From assembly GCA_032821775.1 (NCBI GenBank), contig JAVLRN010000003.1, positions 1,054,001 to 1,118,000 on the forward strand: a stretch of 64,000 nucleotides of DNA. The letters are read 5' to 3'. This DNA comes from Sanguinoderma infundibulare (lineage: Eukaryota; Basidiomycota; Agaricomycetes; Polyporales; Polyporaceae). Position numbers and translations under genes: made by a program. Under the pieces are notes generated by a model. It was not told where the DNA came from. It saw only the letters and a program-made list of their open reading frames with translations, and did no database searches. Below, in pieces: positions 9,529 through 22,650 of the stretch; positions within the stretch are counted from its first letter, which is position 1; every line of letters starts with the position of its first letter.

Positions 9529-12500
9529 ATGCTCGACAAAACCCAGCTCATTCTCGTCACTGGTGGACACGGCTTCATCGTAAGTTCCTATTTGATATTG
9601 CAGTAATCAATTATTTATATTCTCGATATAGGGTGGCCATGTCGCTCGGAAACTGGACTCCCTGGGCTATACCGTACGCATTACCGATTTGGTGGCCGAA
9701 CCTTCCTTCGGCGCTCCTTCCGTCGGAGAAGTCATGGTCGGCAACCTCTGCGACCGTTCCTTCTGCGACCGCGTCGTGCGAGGCGTGGCTGTCGTTCTCC
9801 ACTTCGCCGCGACGATGGGCGGAATGGGGACCATTCACGCCGCCAACGACTTCATAATCTACCAGGAGAACCATTCGATGACCACCAACCTCCTCTCCGC
9901 CTGCAAAGCTGCTGGGGTGCGGGGGTTTTTCTACGCGTCGTCCGCCTGCGTATACCCAGAGTCTCTCCAAGGCTCCGGTGCGGACGTGTCCCTCGCGGAA
10001 GGCGACGTGTGGAAGCACCCTCCTCCGCATCCGCAAGGCCTCTATGGCCTGGAGAAGCTCGCAAGCGAGCTTGTACTGCATCAGTACGCCGATAGCCTCC
10101 AGGTGAGAGTTGCGCGGTTCCACAACATCTATGGGCCCATGGGGTCATGGTGTGGAGGACGCGAGAAGGTCCCGGCGGCCTTCCTTCGTAAAGCGTTTGC
10201 TGCGAAGCTGTCCGAGGATTCCCAAGTGCAGTTCGAGATATGGGGGGACGGCTCTCAGAGACGGAGTTTTTGCTTCATCGACGACGCCGTTGAAGCAATC
10301 CTCCGCCTTTTGAAGTCGGATTGCTCTGAGCCAGTCAATATCGGCTCGGACCAAGCCGTCTCCATACTTCAGCTCGCGGAGTTGGCCCTGCAGGTCGCTT
10401 CTGTCGACCAGGCGTCTGTCACATTCGACAAGAAGCCGAACCAACCGCAAGGCGTAGGTTCCAGAAACTCTGATAACTCTTTCGTCAAGGAGATGCTCGG
10501 TTGGGAACCGCGGGTTTCCTTGGAGGAGGGCATGTGGATTACAGGGGATTGGATCCGCGAGCAGCTCTTGGATTCGCTGTCGACCCAGGACGACGCCGCA
10601 CGGTCCGAGTCCCTTCGCCTCCTACAGACGAGTGATGTGGTCGACCTCGCAGCTGACGCGATCACCTTCGCCGTCCTGTTGCCCATAACTTCCCGCGGCC
10701 TTAGTTCTCCCAAGGACTGCCTCCACCACCTCGCACGATTCGCGCGTTCGCTCAGAGAGACCACCGCGGACGACGTCGCGCGCCTTGGCCATAGGTTCCA
10801 GGTCCGCATCTATCTAGCTATCGACGAGGACGACGACTTCCTCTGGCGAGGAGAAGGGAACGCTGCCGAGGCCCTCCTCCGGGAGCAGGGCTTGGGCAAC
10901 GTTACCACCCTTCCGCCATCCCGTAGGCCTAGAGGTCACGTTTGCGCTCTTTGGCGCGATTGTGCGCGCAAAGCGTACGAAGACGGATGCGACTACTTCG
11001 TCCTCATGGGCGATGACGTAGTTCTGCAGGACGCGAACTGGATGTCTGCCGTACACCGCACCTTCGCCGGGCTGGCTGCGGCAGAGGGCGTCCCGCATGG
11101 TATCGGCTGTGTCTCGTTCACGGATACGTCGTTCCAGGGCATGCCCACCTTTCCTGTCGTTCATCGCGTTCATCTGGATATCTTCAATGGCGATATTATC
11201 CCCGAACCCTTCACCAATCAGGATGGTGATCCCTTCCTGTTCCAGCTATACCGGCGGTGGGGGTGCTCGAGGATGATGCCCTCGCGTATCCACAACGCTC
11301 TCGGCGGGAGCGGAGAGGCGCGGTACGATAAGGTCCACGCGGCAGGGTGGACCTTCCAGACCTTGGACGATGCCACCTCTGCTGTGGAGGCCTGGCTTAA
11401 GGTTCGAGCCCCTGCCGTGCAGCGCAAGCTGACTCTCGACATCGTGATCCCTTGCTACAGGGTCCTCATGAACCATCTAGACGCCTTCCTCGCGCTCCAA
11501 CCGAGCACGACGTGCGCTGTGATGTTCATTATCATCATCGACAATCCCGACTCTCCCCGCATCGGCGAGCTGATGCAGAAGTATGCGCACCGCCCGGACG
11601 TCCGCATCCGGGTGAATGCGAAGAACCTCGGAGCGTCTGCCTCACGAAACCGGGGCCTCGAAGAGTCCGCGGCGGAGTGGGTGCACTTCCTCGACGACGA
11701 CATCACCCCCGACGCGGACCTCCTCGTCGAGGCCGAGAAAATCATTCGCGCGCACCCGGACGCTGCCGGGTTCGTCGGAAACACACAATTCCCCTCCGCA
11801 GACACGATCTTCACGGCGGCAGTACACCTCGCTGGTGTAACGTACTTCTGGGATATCGCGGAGAAGATCACGGGGCCTGAGGCGGAGGATGTCCCGTGGG
11901 GAGTGACTGCGAACCTAATCGCGCGCCGGAACGTCGCGGACGGGGTCGCGTATGACCTCCAGTTCCCAAAGACGGGCGGCGGGGAGGACATCGACTACTG
12001 CCGCAAGAAGCGCGAGTTCTCCTTGAAACACGGGGGTAAGGCCTTCGTCGCTGCACCGGCGGTGAAGGTCACCCATCCCTGGTGGTACGGAGGGGACAGG
12101 ACGTACTGGCGGTTCTACGTGTGGTCGAAGGGCGACGGGGGGCTTGTCAAGCTCTACCCCGAGCACTCGTACCGGGACTTTTCGCCGAATGCGGCGGAGT
12201 GCATGCTCGCCTGCGTACTTGTCTTCGTCCTGGGCGCCGTCGTCGCGCTCTTCGACGCGTCGCTTTCCGTGTGCATCGTCAAGCTTGGGACGCTGTTCAG
12301 CGCGTCCACGATGCTGGCGAACATCGCGCACGACCTCCTGCGGCACCTCGTCCTTCATCCCGAGCGGGTGCGGGACATGAAGACCACCGTCTATCGGTGG
12401 AGGTGGATCTGCGCCATTATCGAGAGTTCATTTATCCGCGTCTTCTCGGAGTGGGGAAGGCTGGTTGGAATGTTGGAGCGCGGCGAGTATGGCCTGTTGT

Positions 12501-12628
12501 TTATGCGATTCGACTGGTTCTGCGGAGGCCTGGGCGAGGGTCCGAAGCGGGAGGAGATGTGGAACAATCAGACGAGAATTGTGCTGACCGTGCTTGTGTT
12601 TGCTGTCCTGCTTCGAGTATTCCCTTGA
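9529..12628 (+). CDS. GDP-mannose 3,5-epimerase-like / GT-A-like / GT2 three-domain protein
   Basis: Two exons (9529-9579, 9632-12628) give 1015 residues. Splicing restores the Rossmann motif VTGGHGFIGGH. Residues 1 to about 335 resemble GDP-mannose 3,5-epimerase: SSACVYPE with Cys123, YGLEK with Tyr155 and Lys159, and NIYGP followed by GGREK with Lys196, which match the plant enzyme's catalytic Cys, Tyr, Lys and Lys. This reaction makes GDP-L-galactose or GDP-L-gulose from GDP-mannose. Residues about 350-600 form an unassigned GT-A-like domain (FVLMGDDVV, DD at 478-479). Residues about 618-850 are a GT2 domain (LDIVIPCY, NLGASASRNRG, DDD at 705-707). A hydrophobic segment near 854-880 and a hydrophobic C-terminus suggest membrane anchoring. 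Product and acceptor are unknown. A plant-type epimerase fused to two transferases in a fungus is unusual. Confidence 0.85.
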
Positions 12629-12930
12629 ACGTTTGGGTTCTTACGGTCTTGTAGATGAGTTGTACTCACTGCGTTGCATGTACCTGGGTCACAGCGAAGG
12701 AAGTGGTACGAGGTATGATGTACAATGTAGCCTGTGTAGAATGTCTTAATGGAGCAAGAGTTGCCAAAAGTGAAGCCGAGTCAGCGATCGGAGGAACGGG
12801 ACCGCGTTTTCATGTGCCGCTCGGCTAAACGCGACCATAAATAAGGTTCAGGCGCGTCTTGTCGCGGGACGCGTCTCGGGTAGCCACGCAAAACTTGTCC
12901 ACCTCCTCCCCTCATCCACGCCCCCTCATC
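12629..12930. other. Spacer before RAD16
   Basis: No gene is seen; it is the 3' flank of the epimerase-GT gene and the promoter of RAD16. An open frame from 12859 starts with TTG and only extends the RAD16 frame. Confidence 0.6.
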
Positions 12931-15900
12931 ATGCCTGTCACTCGTGGTCGCGCCAGGGCCGAACACTCGGCGACGGCGACGCCATCCACCGCCTCGCCTA
13001 TGTTCAGTGCCGGTGCCTCCTCGCGTTCGACTCCTGACACCTCGGTGGTTGACGATGACGACGACACGGTCCTGAAGCAAGAGGCTGTCAAGACCACCAA
13101 GGCCGCCGGCGGCAAGAAGCGTGTGCTCGAACATGTGTCTGAAGAGGAAGCTGAGACGCCTTCGACCAAGAGAGGTGCCAAGCGCAGGATGGTGCAGCGC
13201 GCTGCGTACGTTGAGATAACCGCCAAGAATGCGACGAAGGTCAATGCCTTGCCATGTTGTGCTCGTGAGCATCGCTCATATCCTTGTTACAGGTTGAGAT
13301 CACGCCGTCAAAGACCAGACGTTCAAGTAGAGCTTCTGCTGCAGCCACAATCGTCCTTGAGGACTCGGACAACGTTGACGAGTCCGACGATAGCGGTTCT
13401 GAGTTTGACCCCAGTGAGGACGCGGGTTCAGACTACGCAGATGACTTCGATGAGTCCGATGAGGAGGCGTCGATCGAGGCGGCCGTCAAGCAGTCCTTGC
13501 GTACTGCCCGCGAAGATCAAGAACGCGCTGCTGGCTTAGTTAGCACAGGTGCGGGCTCATCCAAGTCTCGGGCTACCACGAAAAAGGGTGCTGCCTCAAG
13601 AGCAACTGCCCCAGCACGACGTCGCGCTAAGCAACAAGACATGGAGATGGACCTCGACGAGTCGAGCGACCTCGAGTTTGAGGATCTGTCTGCCATAGAC
13701 TCAGACGAGTCTGAAGCGGAACCACTTGCCAAGGGCAAAGGCAAGCAAGTGGCGAAGGGAAAGGCTAGGGAGTCCGCAGAGGAGAAGTTCAAACCACCGA
13801 CCAAGGCCGAACTCAGGAAGATGTCCAAGGAGGAACGCAAGATGGAACGTCTCCGTCGGAGAGGCATTGCCAAAGAGGAGGCTGAGATGCGTGTCAAACT
13901 CGGACGGAAGCTAACTCATGTAAGTCGTTCTCCCTCTTCCGACCTCTGCTCTGCTCATGTTCGCGTAGGCCGAGAAGGCGACCATCGCACTTCGTCGTCA
14001 CCATCCGGAACTTAGGGATGTGTGGGGCGACCTGGAACGAGACATCGAAGTCGTCGTGCCTAAGAAGGCGGAACAACCGTCGAACCTCAAAGTCCAGCTC
14101 CTTCCATTCCAACTGGAAAGTCTTTCTTGGTTCAAGGAGCAGGAGAAGGGCATCTGGAGCGGTGGTATGCTTGCTGTATGTCAAGTTCGTTCCTTTGGCG
14201 CCTCTACGATGTTTCTCACATGTCGTTTTACAGGATGAAATGGGGTACGTTTCGTACGCATATATGCGCTGCGACCTCGGTTTTCTGACTTTCCACAACG
14301 TCTAGGATGGGCAAAACCATTCAGATGATCGCGCTCATGGTCTCCGACTACGGTACCAAACCCAACTTGGTCGTAGCGTACGTACACTGTCTTCTACCTA
14401 GTTCCTATCCTGACAATCTGTCGCAGGCCTACTGTTGCCATCATGCAGTGGCGCAATGAGATCGAAATGCACACCGACAATATGCTCAAGACCCTTGTCT
14501 GGCACGGGTCATCCAGGGTGACTAGCACGAAGGAGTTGAAAAAGTATGATGTCGTAAGTATTCTTCTGTCCTCTATCGACCTAACAGTGGATATTGACCA
14601 CCCAATCAGGTTCTTACCTCTTATGCGGTTCTAGAGAGCTGCTTCCGTAAGGAAATCAGCGGCTTCAAGCGTAAGGGGAAGATCGTGAAGGAGAAGTCCC
14701 CAATCCATGCAATTGAGTGGCACCGAGTCATTGTAAGTCCAATTCCGAGCGTTATGTGTAGTGTCAATCTAACGTATTCCAGCTTGACGAGGCTCACAAC
14801 ATCAAGGAGCGGTCCACCAACACGGCAAAAGCAGCTTTCGAGCTCCAGGCGAAGTACCGCTGGTGCTTGTCTGGGACCCCTCTCCAAAACCGTGTCGGAG
14901 AACTTTATAGTCTTGTCCGCTTCTTGGGTGGTGATCCATTCTCGTACTACTTTTGTGAGTACTTTCGCTAGCACATCGGACACGCCGGTTGCTCATTCAT
15001 GATCAGGTAAATTGTGCGATTGCAAGTCTTTGCACTGGAGTTTCAAGGACAAGCGTTCATGTGATGGTATGCTGTATCGCTGCATCTCCCGTATCTCGCT
15101 GCTAATGTTGGCTGTTCGTGGGATCAGAATGTGGACACAGTCCAATGAAGCACGTCAGTTGTTTGACTTGTTTCCTATCGCTCTCTACTGACGGTGGTCG
15201 ACAGACCTGTTTCTGGAACAACGAGATCTTGACCCCAATCCAGAAGAACGGAATGATCGGCCCCGGTGCTATCGCGTTCAAGAAGTTGAAGATTCTTTTG
15301 GATAGGATGATGCTGCGTCGCACCAAAGTAAGGCACTTTGCCCCGAACCCATTGCCAATTGCTGATCAGTTCTCTTCAGGTCCAACGTGCAGACGACCTT
15401 GGACTTCCCCCTCGTACGGTTATCATTAAGCGTGACTACTTCAGTCCGGAGGAGAAGGAGCTGTACCTTTCGTTGTTCTCCGATGCGAAGAGACAGTTCA
15501 ACCGCTACGTCGACTCCGGAACCGTCCTCAACAACTATTCTAACATCTTTAGTTTGTAAGTGTCTTCTGACATCATCGATTTATGCGTTGCTTACGACTC
15601 TTCCAGGCTCACGCGTATGCGCCAGATGGCATGCCATCCCGACCTTGTTCTTCGAAGCAAGAACAACGCTGGCGTGTTCGTTCAGGACGAAGCTGGAGAA
15701 GGCACTGTTTGTCGACTCTGTAATGAGTTCGCCGAGGACGCTATCCAGGCGAAGTGCCGACACATTTTCGACCGTGAATGCATCAAGCAATACTTGGAAG
15801 CATCCCTTGAGCCCATGGTGCGTCGTCCAGACTTCCTTGTTGTAGTAAAGCGCTTATGGGTTCCTCAAGCCTGCTTGCCCCGTTTGCCACATCGCCCTCA

Positions 15901-16784
15901 CCATCGACCTCGAGGCGCCTGCTCTAGAGCTCAACGAGTCTGACACCAAACGTCAAGGTATTCTCGGTCGACTCGACTTGAACAAGTGGCGATCGTCGTC
16001 CAAGATCGAAGCGCTTATCGAGGAGCTGAGCAACCTCCGGAAGCAGGACGCGACCACGAAGAGCATTGTGTTCAGTCAGTTTGTCAACTTTTTGGACCTG
16101 ATTGCTTATCGGTTGCAGAAGGCCGGTTTTACGGTGCGTTGTGGGCAGCCCTATGTGAAGGAGGCAGTGTTTGACAGTTGAGGATAGATCTGCCGCCTGG
16201 AGGGTACGATGAGCCCTCAGGCTCGTGACGCCACGATCAAGTACTTCAGTATGTCTGTCTCTGTTGATGTCATACGTCGTGCTGACTGTCATCGTAGTGA
16301 ACAATGTTCATGTCACAATCTTCCTCGTCAGCTTGAAGGCCGGAGGTGTCGCCCTGAACTTGACCGAAGCTTCGCGCGTCTACCTCATGGACAGCTGGTG
16401 GAACCCCGCTGTCGAGTACCGTCAGTGCATTGTTTTTCCCCACCTCCGCTTGTCGTGCTGACGCTCAATGCAGAGGCCATGGATCGTATTCACCGTCTCG
16501 GCCAGCGCCGTCCAGTGCAGGCCATTAAGCTCGTTATCGAAGACAGTATCGAGAGTCGCATCGTTCAGCTGCAAGAGAAGAAAGCTGCCATGATTGATGC
16601 CACTCTTTCCGCCGACTCATCTGTACGTATGCGACGTTTGACTGGCCCGTGCCCTCACTGACCAGTCGTTCCTTCAGGCAATGGGTCGTCTTACCCCCGA
16701 CGATGTGAGTTTTTCAGCAGCCTAGTGGTCGTTCGAGTTATTGACATCTCCTTTCCCTAGCTTGGCTTCTTGTTCAGGTTGTAA
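12931..16784 (+). CDS. RAD16: RAD16, SNF2-family helicase with RING finger
   Basis: Nineteen exons give 963 residues: 12931-13239, 13293-13919, 13969-14175, 14234-14244, 14306-14377, 14427-14553, 14610-14732, 14783-14954, 15007-15066, 15128-15153, 15205-15327, 15380-15555, 15607-15817, 15870-16133, 16188-16248, 16298-16420, 16474-16622, 16678-16704, 16761-16784. An acidic, Ser/Lys-rich N-terminus precedes the helicase: DEMGMGKT (382-389, split by an 11-nt exon) and DEAH (494-497). A Cys-rich insert (CKLCDCK, CDECGH) and a RING finger (CRLCNEF from 713, CPVCH) sit between the helicase halves. The C-terminal half has [21 protein letters not shown] and RIHRLGQ. Rad16 with Rad7 acts in global-genome nucleotide-excision repair and as an E3 ligase subunit. 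All junctions keep frame and motif order. Confidence 0.93.
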
Positions 16785-17195
16785 AGATTTTCCCTGCTTC
16801 GGCGCTGCATATCTCGGTTACGTCTCTCGCACCCTATCTCTTGTCTCTACTATACGATTATCACCGTGTCTCCGGTATGCTTATCGCTTGTTATTGTACT
16901 TTATTGGAACCTGTCTCGTCTGCTATGTCGTCCGTCTGTAGATGATTCGACTGTCCATCTACGTAGAGTTGCTTTCCATAGCTTTCCATCCGCTTTATCT
17001 CCTTCCGTCGTACTCCGCCTATATACGTGGTCGATGTACACAGCCTCACTTAGTGGCAGTTATAATGTCGCCATGAGCTCGGGGCCGACGTTGGGGACGC
17101 AATAAGATAATATATCCAGTTTACTAGCAGTACAAGGGAAGGCGATATTAGATAGTCCCAGCCAGATCCGAAGTTCTAGTAGCCCACTCTTTCGA
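16785..17195. other. Convergent spacer, RAD16 / acyl-CoA dehydrogenase
   Basis: Both flanking genes end here. The sequence is T-rich on the plus strand, fitting 3' untranslated regions. I see no further gene. Confidence 0.6.
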
Positions 17196-19260
17196 TCATA
17201 GGCGAACGTTCTTGGGGAGCTTTTTGATGGCTTGACGCACGCCGAGGTCCCCAAGGACGTCCTCGGAGCCACCGAGGATGGCATCGTAGGGTGATGTCCG
17301 ATGGTACTGCGATGCGGGTGATTAACGGCAGGAGACAGGTAGAGAAGAGTAAAGACTCACGTTCTCAACGAGCTTGCCCATGCCGGTCTGGGTGATACCA
17401 CGCCCACCGAAGATCAGAGTTGCGTCCTCTGCGGTCTCGCGACCAGTGCGGGTGATATACCTGAACAATACGTCAGCGTGGAAGCCATGTCTCCCCTCTA
17501 CCGTCAGAGGCTTACTGCTTCAAAAGACCGATAGTACCCGCAATCTTGTCCGACTGTTCGTCATACGACATCTGGAGCACGAACCGTCAGCGCGCTCCCA
17601 GCACACGCTCCTTCCCGATCCGGGCACTCACGTTGTTCATCTGGTGCGTGACGAACTCGAGCCAGTTCTGCCCGCTCTCCACGCGCGCGATCATCGCGGC
17701 GAGGCGCGCGCGGACGACCGCCTGCGTGTGGAGCGGCTTCCCGAACGCCACGCGCTGGCTCGACCACTTGAGGCACTCCTCGACGATGCGCCGCTGCGCG
17801 GCGAGGGACGTGCAGATGATCATCCAGCGCTCGTGGTTGAAGTTGCTCAGGACGACCTGCATGCCCTGGCCGACCGCGCCGAGCGTGTTCGCGACGGGGG
17901 CGCGCGCGGCGTCGAAGGTGACGTAGGACGTGCCGGCCGTCGACGAGTACGCGGTCTTGATGGGCTTGGCGGAGACCGCGTCCTGCGCGGGGACGAGGAT
18001 CACGACGTACCCTTTCTGCACAGGCGGCCGTCAGCACACCATACCTGGCGCGGAGAAAGATGGGGAGGGCACTGACGTCGGTGCGGGCGGCGGTGGTGAA
18101 GTAGTCGGCAAACGTGCCGTTCGTGATCCACTTCTTGGTGCCGGTGATGACCCACTCGTCCCCGTCGCGCTCGGCGTATGTCTGCATACCGCCGACGTCG
18201 CTGCCGGCGAAGGCCTCGCTGATGGCGAGGCAGATGAACTTCTTGCCGTCGAGCACGTCCGGGACGACCGTGGCCTGGAGCTCGGGTGAGCCGAAGTTGA
18301 GCACGGGCGGGAGGCCGATGACCTGCCCGGCGAGGAGGCCATCCACGTAACCGCGGGTGCCGAGGCGGCCGATCTCGAAGTTGATGATGAGCTAGCGGGC
18401 TGTGAGCTCGATGTGGAGACGCAGGCGGGAAGTAGGAAGACGGACCTCGTGGAAGTGGTCGAACTCCTCTGGGGTGACGATGCCGCCCATAAGCTTGCGA
18501 CCCTTGAGGTGCTTTCCGGGGCCGATGCGCATTGCGGGGATGTTGTTCTCGCTAGATGCAGCCGTGAGCTCTCCACAGGTTAGCACACCACAGAGACGGG
18601 GAGCATACCAAAGTTTGTCGACGACGTCCTGCGAGATGCGCTTGCCGTTCTCCTCGCACTTGATCGCGTCCGGCAGCACGACTTCCTCGAAGAACTTGCG
18701 TACTTCCTTTTGGAACCGCCTGTGGCTATCGTTGTAATACGGGCTGTGGAAGCCAGGCGAGAGCCACGCAGGTTCAGCGTAAGGGATGCCAGAGATCTCT
18801 CCGGGGACGGGAGCCTTGACGAGCTCCTTCTGGCCGGCAACGGTCCCTATTTGCAGCCGGGCATATTGCGGACGGAGCAGGACTTCGTGTCTATGGAGGC
18901 CAAAGAATGCTTGGGTTGCGTCCTTTCCCGCTGGTTGTCACAGAGTGAGACGGGTGTCAATGGAAGACGGATGTGGTGACCGAGGACGCACCGACGGTCT
19001 TCGCGAGTAGAACTCCCGCACCACCAGGGTGCAGGTTGGCGAACTTGGAGAGGTCGTAGACTTTCGAGTCGACAACTATCCACTTCACGACGCGATGGGT
19101 GAGTAGCAGCTCAGCGAGAAGAAGCTGCTGTGTCGCTCACCAAGTCACCCGCCCTGTTGTGCTGGAACGAATGGGCTCCTCGTCACACACTATTCGAGAC
19201 TTCGCCGAGCGACACACGCACCTGAGCGACCTCCTCAACGGTGAACGTTTTTCCGACCAT
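17196..19260 (-). CDS. Cytochrome b5-acyl-CoA dehydrogenase fusion
   Basis: Ten exons (19260-19222, 19161-19141, 19082-18992, 18930-18609, 18551-18446, 18391-18077, 18015-17632, 17571-17516, 17460-17361, 17306-17196) give 514 residues. The first 80 or so residues form a cytochrome b5 domain with the haem-ligand motif HPGG and a second His in FGLHRHEV. The rest is an acyl-CoA dehydrogenase: CLAISEAFAGSDVGG and the motif VITGTKKWITNG contact FAD and substrate, and HERWMI, FGKPL and ILGGSEDVLGDL follow the family order. Such fusions are known in fungi and are thought to oxidise long-chain acyl-CoA, probably in peroxisomes or mitochondria. The last residues do not form an obvious SKL signal. The junction before CENNIPAM is the least certain one. 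Confidence 0.9.
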
Positions 19261-19608
19261 CTTTCGACACCGAGCCTGTCCGTATGTGCGAAGAGTTGCG
19301 AGTGGGGAGTGCCCGGTGTTCAAGGCTGGAATAAAGCCGGACCTCCGCAGCGCAGCGCCAATCCCGCGCCAACCGGGGCCGAGTCCACCAATGTGATATT
19401 CGCTCGGAGAGTTCCAGCCAATCACCTGCGAGAGATTCGCAAGCCACAAACATCGATTTTGGTATCGGTTTATACTCAACGCCTTCTTTGAATTCTCCTG
19501 GAAGTTTGGAGACCATACATAGTCTAGGTTCAATCAGCTTCGACCACAATAATTATCTGCAGACTCTGACATCTACACCCTAGCTATAACTCCGGATTTA
19601 CTGTCGAT
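19261..19608. other. Divergent promoter, acyl-CoA dehydrogenase / TAD2
   Basis: A short intergenic stretch between divergent genes. I see no coding sequence. Confidence 0.6.
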
Positions 19609-20413
<805 letters not shown>

Positions 20414-21201
20414 TCCCGACCGGACCTCCCATCGACGGCGTTCATGCAACTGAGAGGCCGCGCTGAGGTCCTTCCGCCGCCATGAGGCTATGAACCCGAC
20501 AAGTCGGTGGTCCGCGAACCATCGGAGAGCCCTTTCCCTCCGACGACAGGTGACTACCACATTCAGCCACAACGTGACACTCTGGCCAGCCTAGCCGATG
20601 CACTTAGAGTTGTACGTTCAGCTTCTCGTCTACCACGCGGCTGCTGAACCCATCGTATCTGATGGGCCTCCAAGTCAATCAGTATTCTATTCTGCAAGCC
20701 AGAAGGCATCGATTGCAGTCCTGCTGTCAGGTTGATGACGAACCCGCCCCGAGAGTTACGGAAGCCAACTTTGATAAGAATCCGATGGTGATTATTCGAC
20801 GAGCATTCCTCGGAATCCCTGACATGCTTGGCGAGCACGCCCACAGTCTAGAACATGTTTGCGGCATTTTGCTGCCAATGGGCGTATTTCTCGATTTCCC
20901 GAGCACGCTTCCGACCACGAGTCGAGAATGCATTGATATTATGCAGAAGCTACGCTACGCGACAGCATGCGGCAAGACATATGGTATGAATGAACGACGG
21001 CATCTATGAGTAGTGTGTGTATGAATGGCCGCCACATCGTAATAGAACATCCAATCATCGTCCTCCGCTTCGTATGACCCCGGACATGATTTCCAGCAGA
21101 ACGTCGACAAGTCACCGTGGGTTGCTCCAACGTCAGCGACAAACGAGGTGGAAGACCCTGCCAAGGGGAGCGCAACTCATCGAGCAGTACGAAGCGCGTT
21201 G
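20414..21201. other. Convergent spacer, TAD2 / mitochondrial carrier
   Basis: No supported gene. A plus-strand frame at 20662-21009 (115 residues) ends in a stretch faintly like the C-terminus of HECT ligases, but it lacks the active-site Cys region and any upstream domain. Confidence 0.5.
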
Positions 21202-22650
21202 TCATGAGGTCTCCTCCGCGGCGAGCCGTTTCCTTCGCTCCCTTTTCGTGGCGCTCGTCCTGAGCAGCCACGCCAGGTTCTCATAGACGACGAACGTAAC
21301 GCACGTTCCAGGCAGAACGCGTACGAGATTCGTGCCGAGCCCTCGGTAGAATCCACGCAGGCCTTCCTCTGCCCATGTCTTCTTGATGCACGCCGGGATG
21401 GTCGGGTATAGGTGTGAAGTGAGATTATTCTGGGAGTTGCAAATGTCAGGCGCGAATGAGGTTGGGGAGACGATACTGTAACTCACTTGTATCCGGGAGC
21501 GGACTACCTGGTATGGGTAAGTTGAGGCCAGGGCGAATATTTTGCTAGCTCCCGACATTATGGTGTACGCGGTATTTGACTGCGAAGCGAATACCGCTGT
21601 CAACCATCGTACTCTCATGTCAAGCGGAGGGACATACTAATTTATCATCACTGGTGGTGTATTCCTTCCCAGCCTTCGCAAATTGTCGCCTTTTCCGCTC
21701 GAAGCCCCACCTCTTCATCTCCTCGTACGCCATGAACTGGATTGCGCCATTACTGACCCCGACCAGCGCCAGGCTCGTGCCACGGTACAAGCCCGCGAGG
21801 CCCTCGTTCCGCCACACGCTCGAAAGGCCATCTGTCCGACGCAATAAAATCATTCCGTAAGCTCTCCGCCGACGCAGCATGCTCCGCACTCACGCCAGAG
21901 ACTGCGATACGCCGTCGGGTCGCCACGCTTTGTCGTAAACATGCGGACCTTCACGACCCATATGGGATTCGTCATAATCGCCGTTACCGCACCTGCACGC
22001 GCGGGGCCGCGCGGAAATAAGGGAGAGAGCGCGTCGCGTCAGTCGTGCGTGTCGAAGGAGCGATCGGGGGACGTGCGAACTCGCTTGCGCAGAACAGAGC
22101 AGGTACGCTCCTGGCGAGAGCTGGTAGCTCGGGTCCCCGCCCGCGGCGCGCAGCTTGAGCTGGTGGTAGCTGCGGGGCATGCGTGCATATACGCACATAT
22201 GCGCGTCGCGCGTGACGAACGATGCCACAAAAAACATCGCGAATGAGCAACAGATCGAGACGCGTGCGCGCACGAGGGGACGGGCACTTACAAAAGGAAG
22301 TAGAGCCCCCAGCTGGATGCGTTTCCGGCGATATTGGAGCCGACGCCACGATAGAGCCCCTTCCAGCCGTCGCGAGCGTGGATTTCTTTGAGGGAGGACC
22401 ATATTGCGCGCCCGACCCCGCCCTGGGGCTTGTCGGTCGCTACTTGGAATTTGACCTTGAGGAGGTCAAGCGGGTGCATGCACAGCACCGCGACGACGCC
22501 TGCACCGAGCCCCGCAAAGGCATGATCCTGGAAGGGCGAATGGAGTCAGCTTGAGCATGCGGTACCTGGCGGTCGGAGGAAGCGGAGAGCGAGACGCACG
22601 ATGGCCGCGGTGGGGAAGAAGCTCGGTTGGGGTTGCAGCGTTTTGGACAT
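21202..22650 (-). CDS. FLX1: Mitochondrial FAD/folate carrier, FLX1-like
   Basis: Seven exons (22650-22600, 22527-22292, 22169-22081, 21992-21894, 21831-21638, 21579-21487, 21429-21202) give 329 residues, the usual length of SLC25 carriers. The three carrier signatures are present in order: PLDLLKVKFQ, PIWVVKVRM and PYQVVRSRIQ, each followed by a GLYRG- or GFYRG-type motif. PLDLLKVKFQ and PIWVVK point to the Flx1/SLC25A32 branch, which moves FAD or folate into mitochondria. The distinction between FAD and folate cannot be made here. Six introns include a 122-nt one (22291-22170). The C-terminus is basic and slightly longer than in relatives. Confidence 0.88.

Noticed and set aside
20662..21009. 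Possible HECT ligase remnant
   Set aside because: Only a weak resemblance at the last 30 residues, with no active-site Cys region and no upstream exons that continue it.
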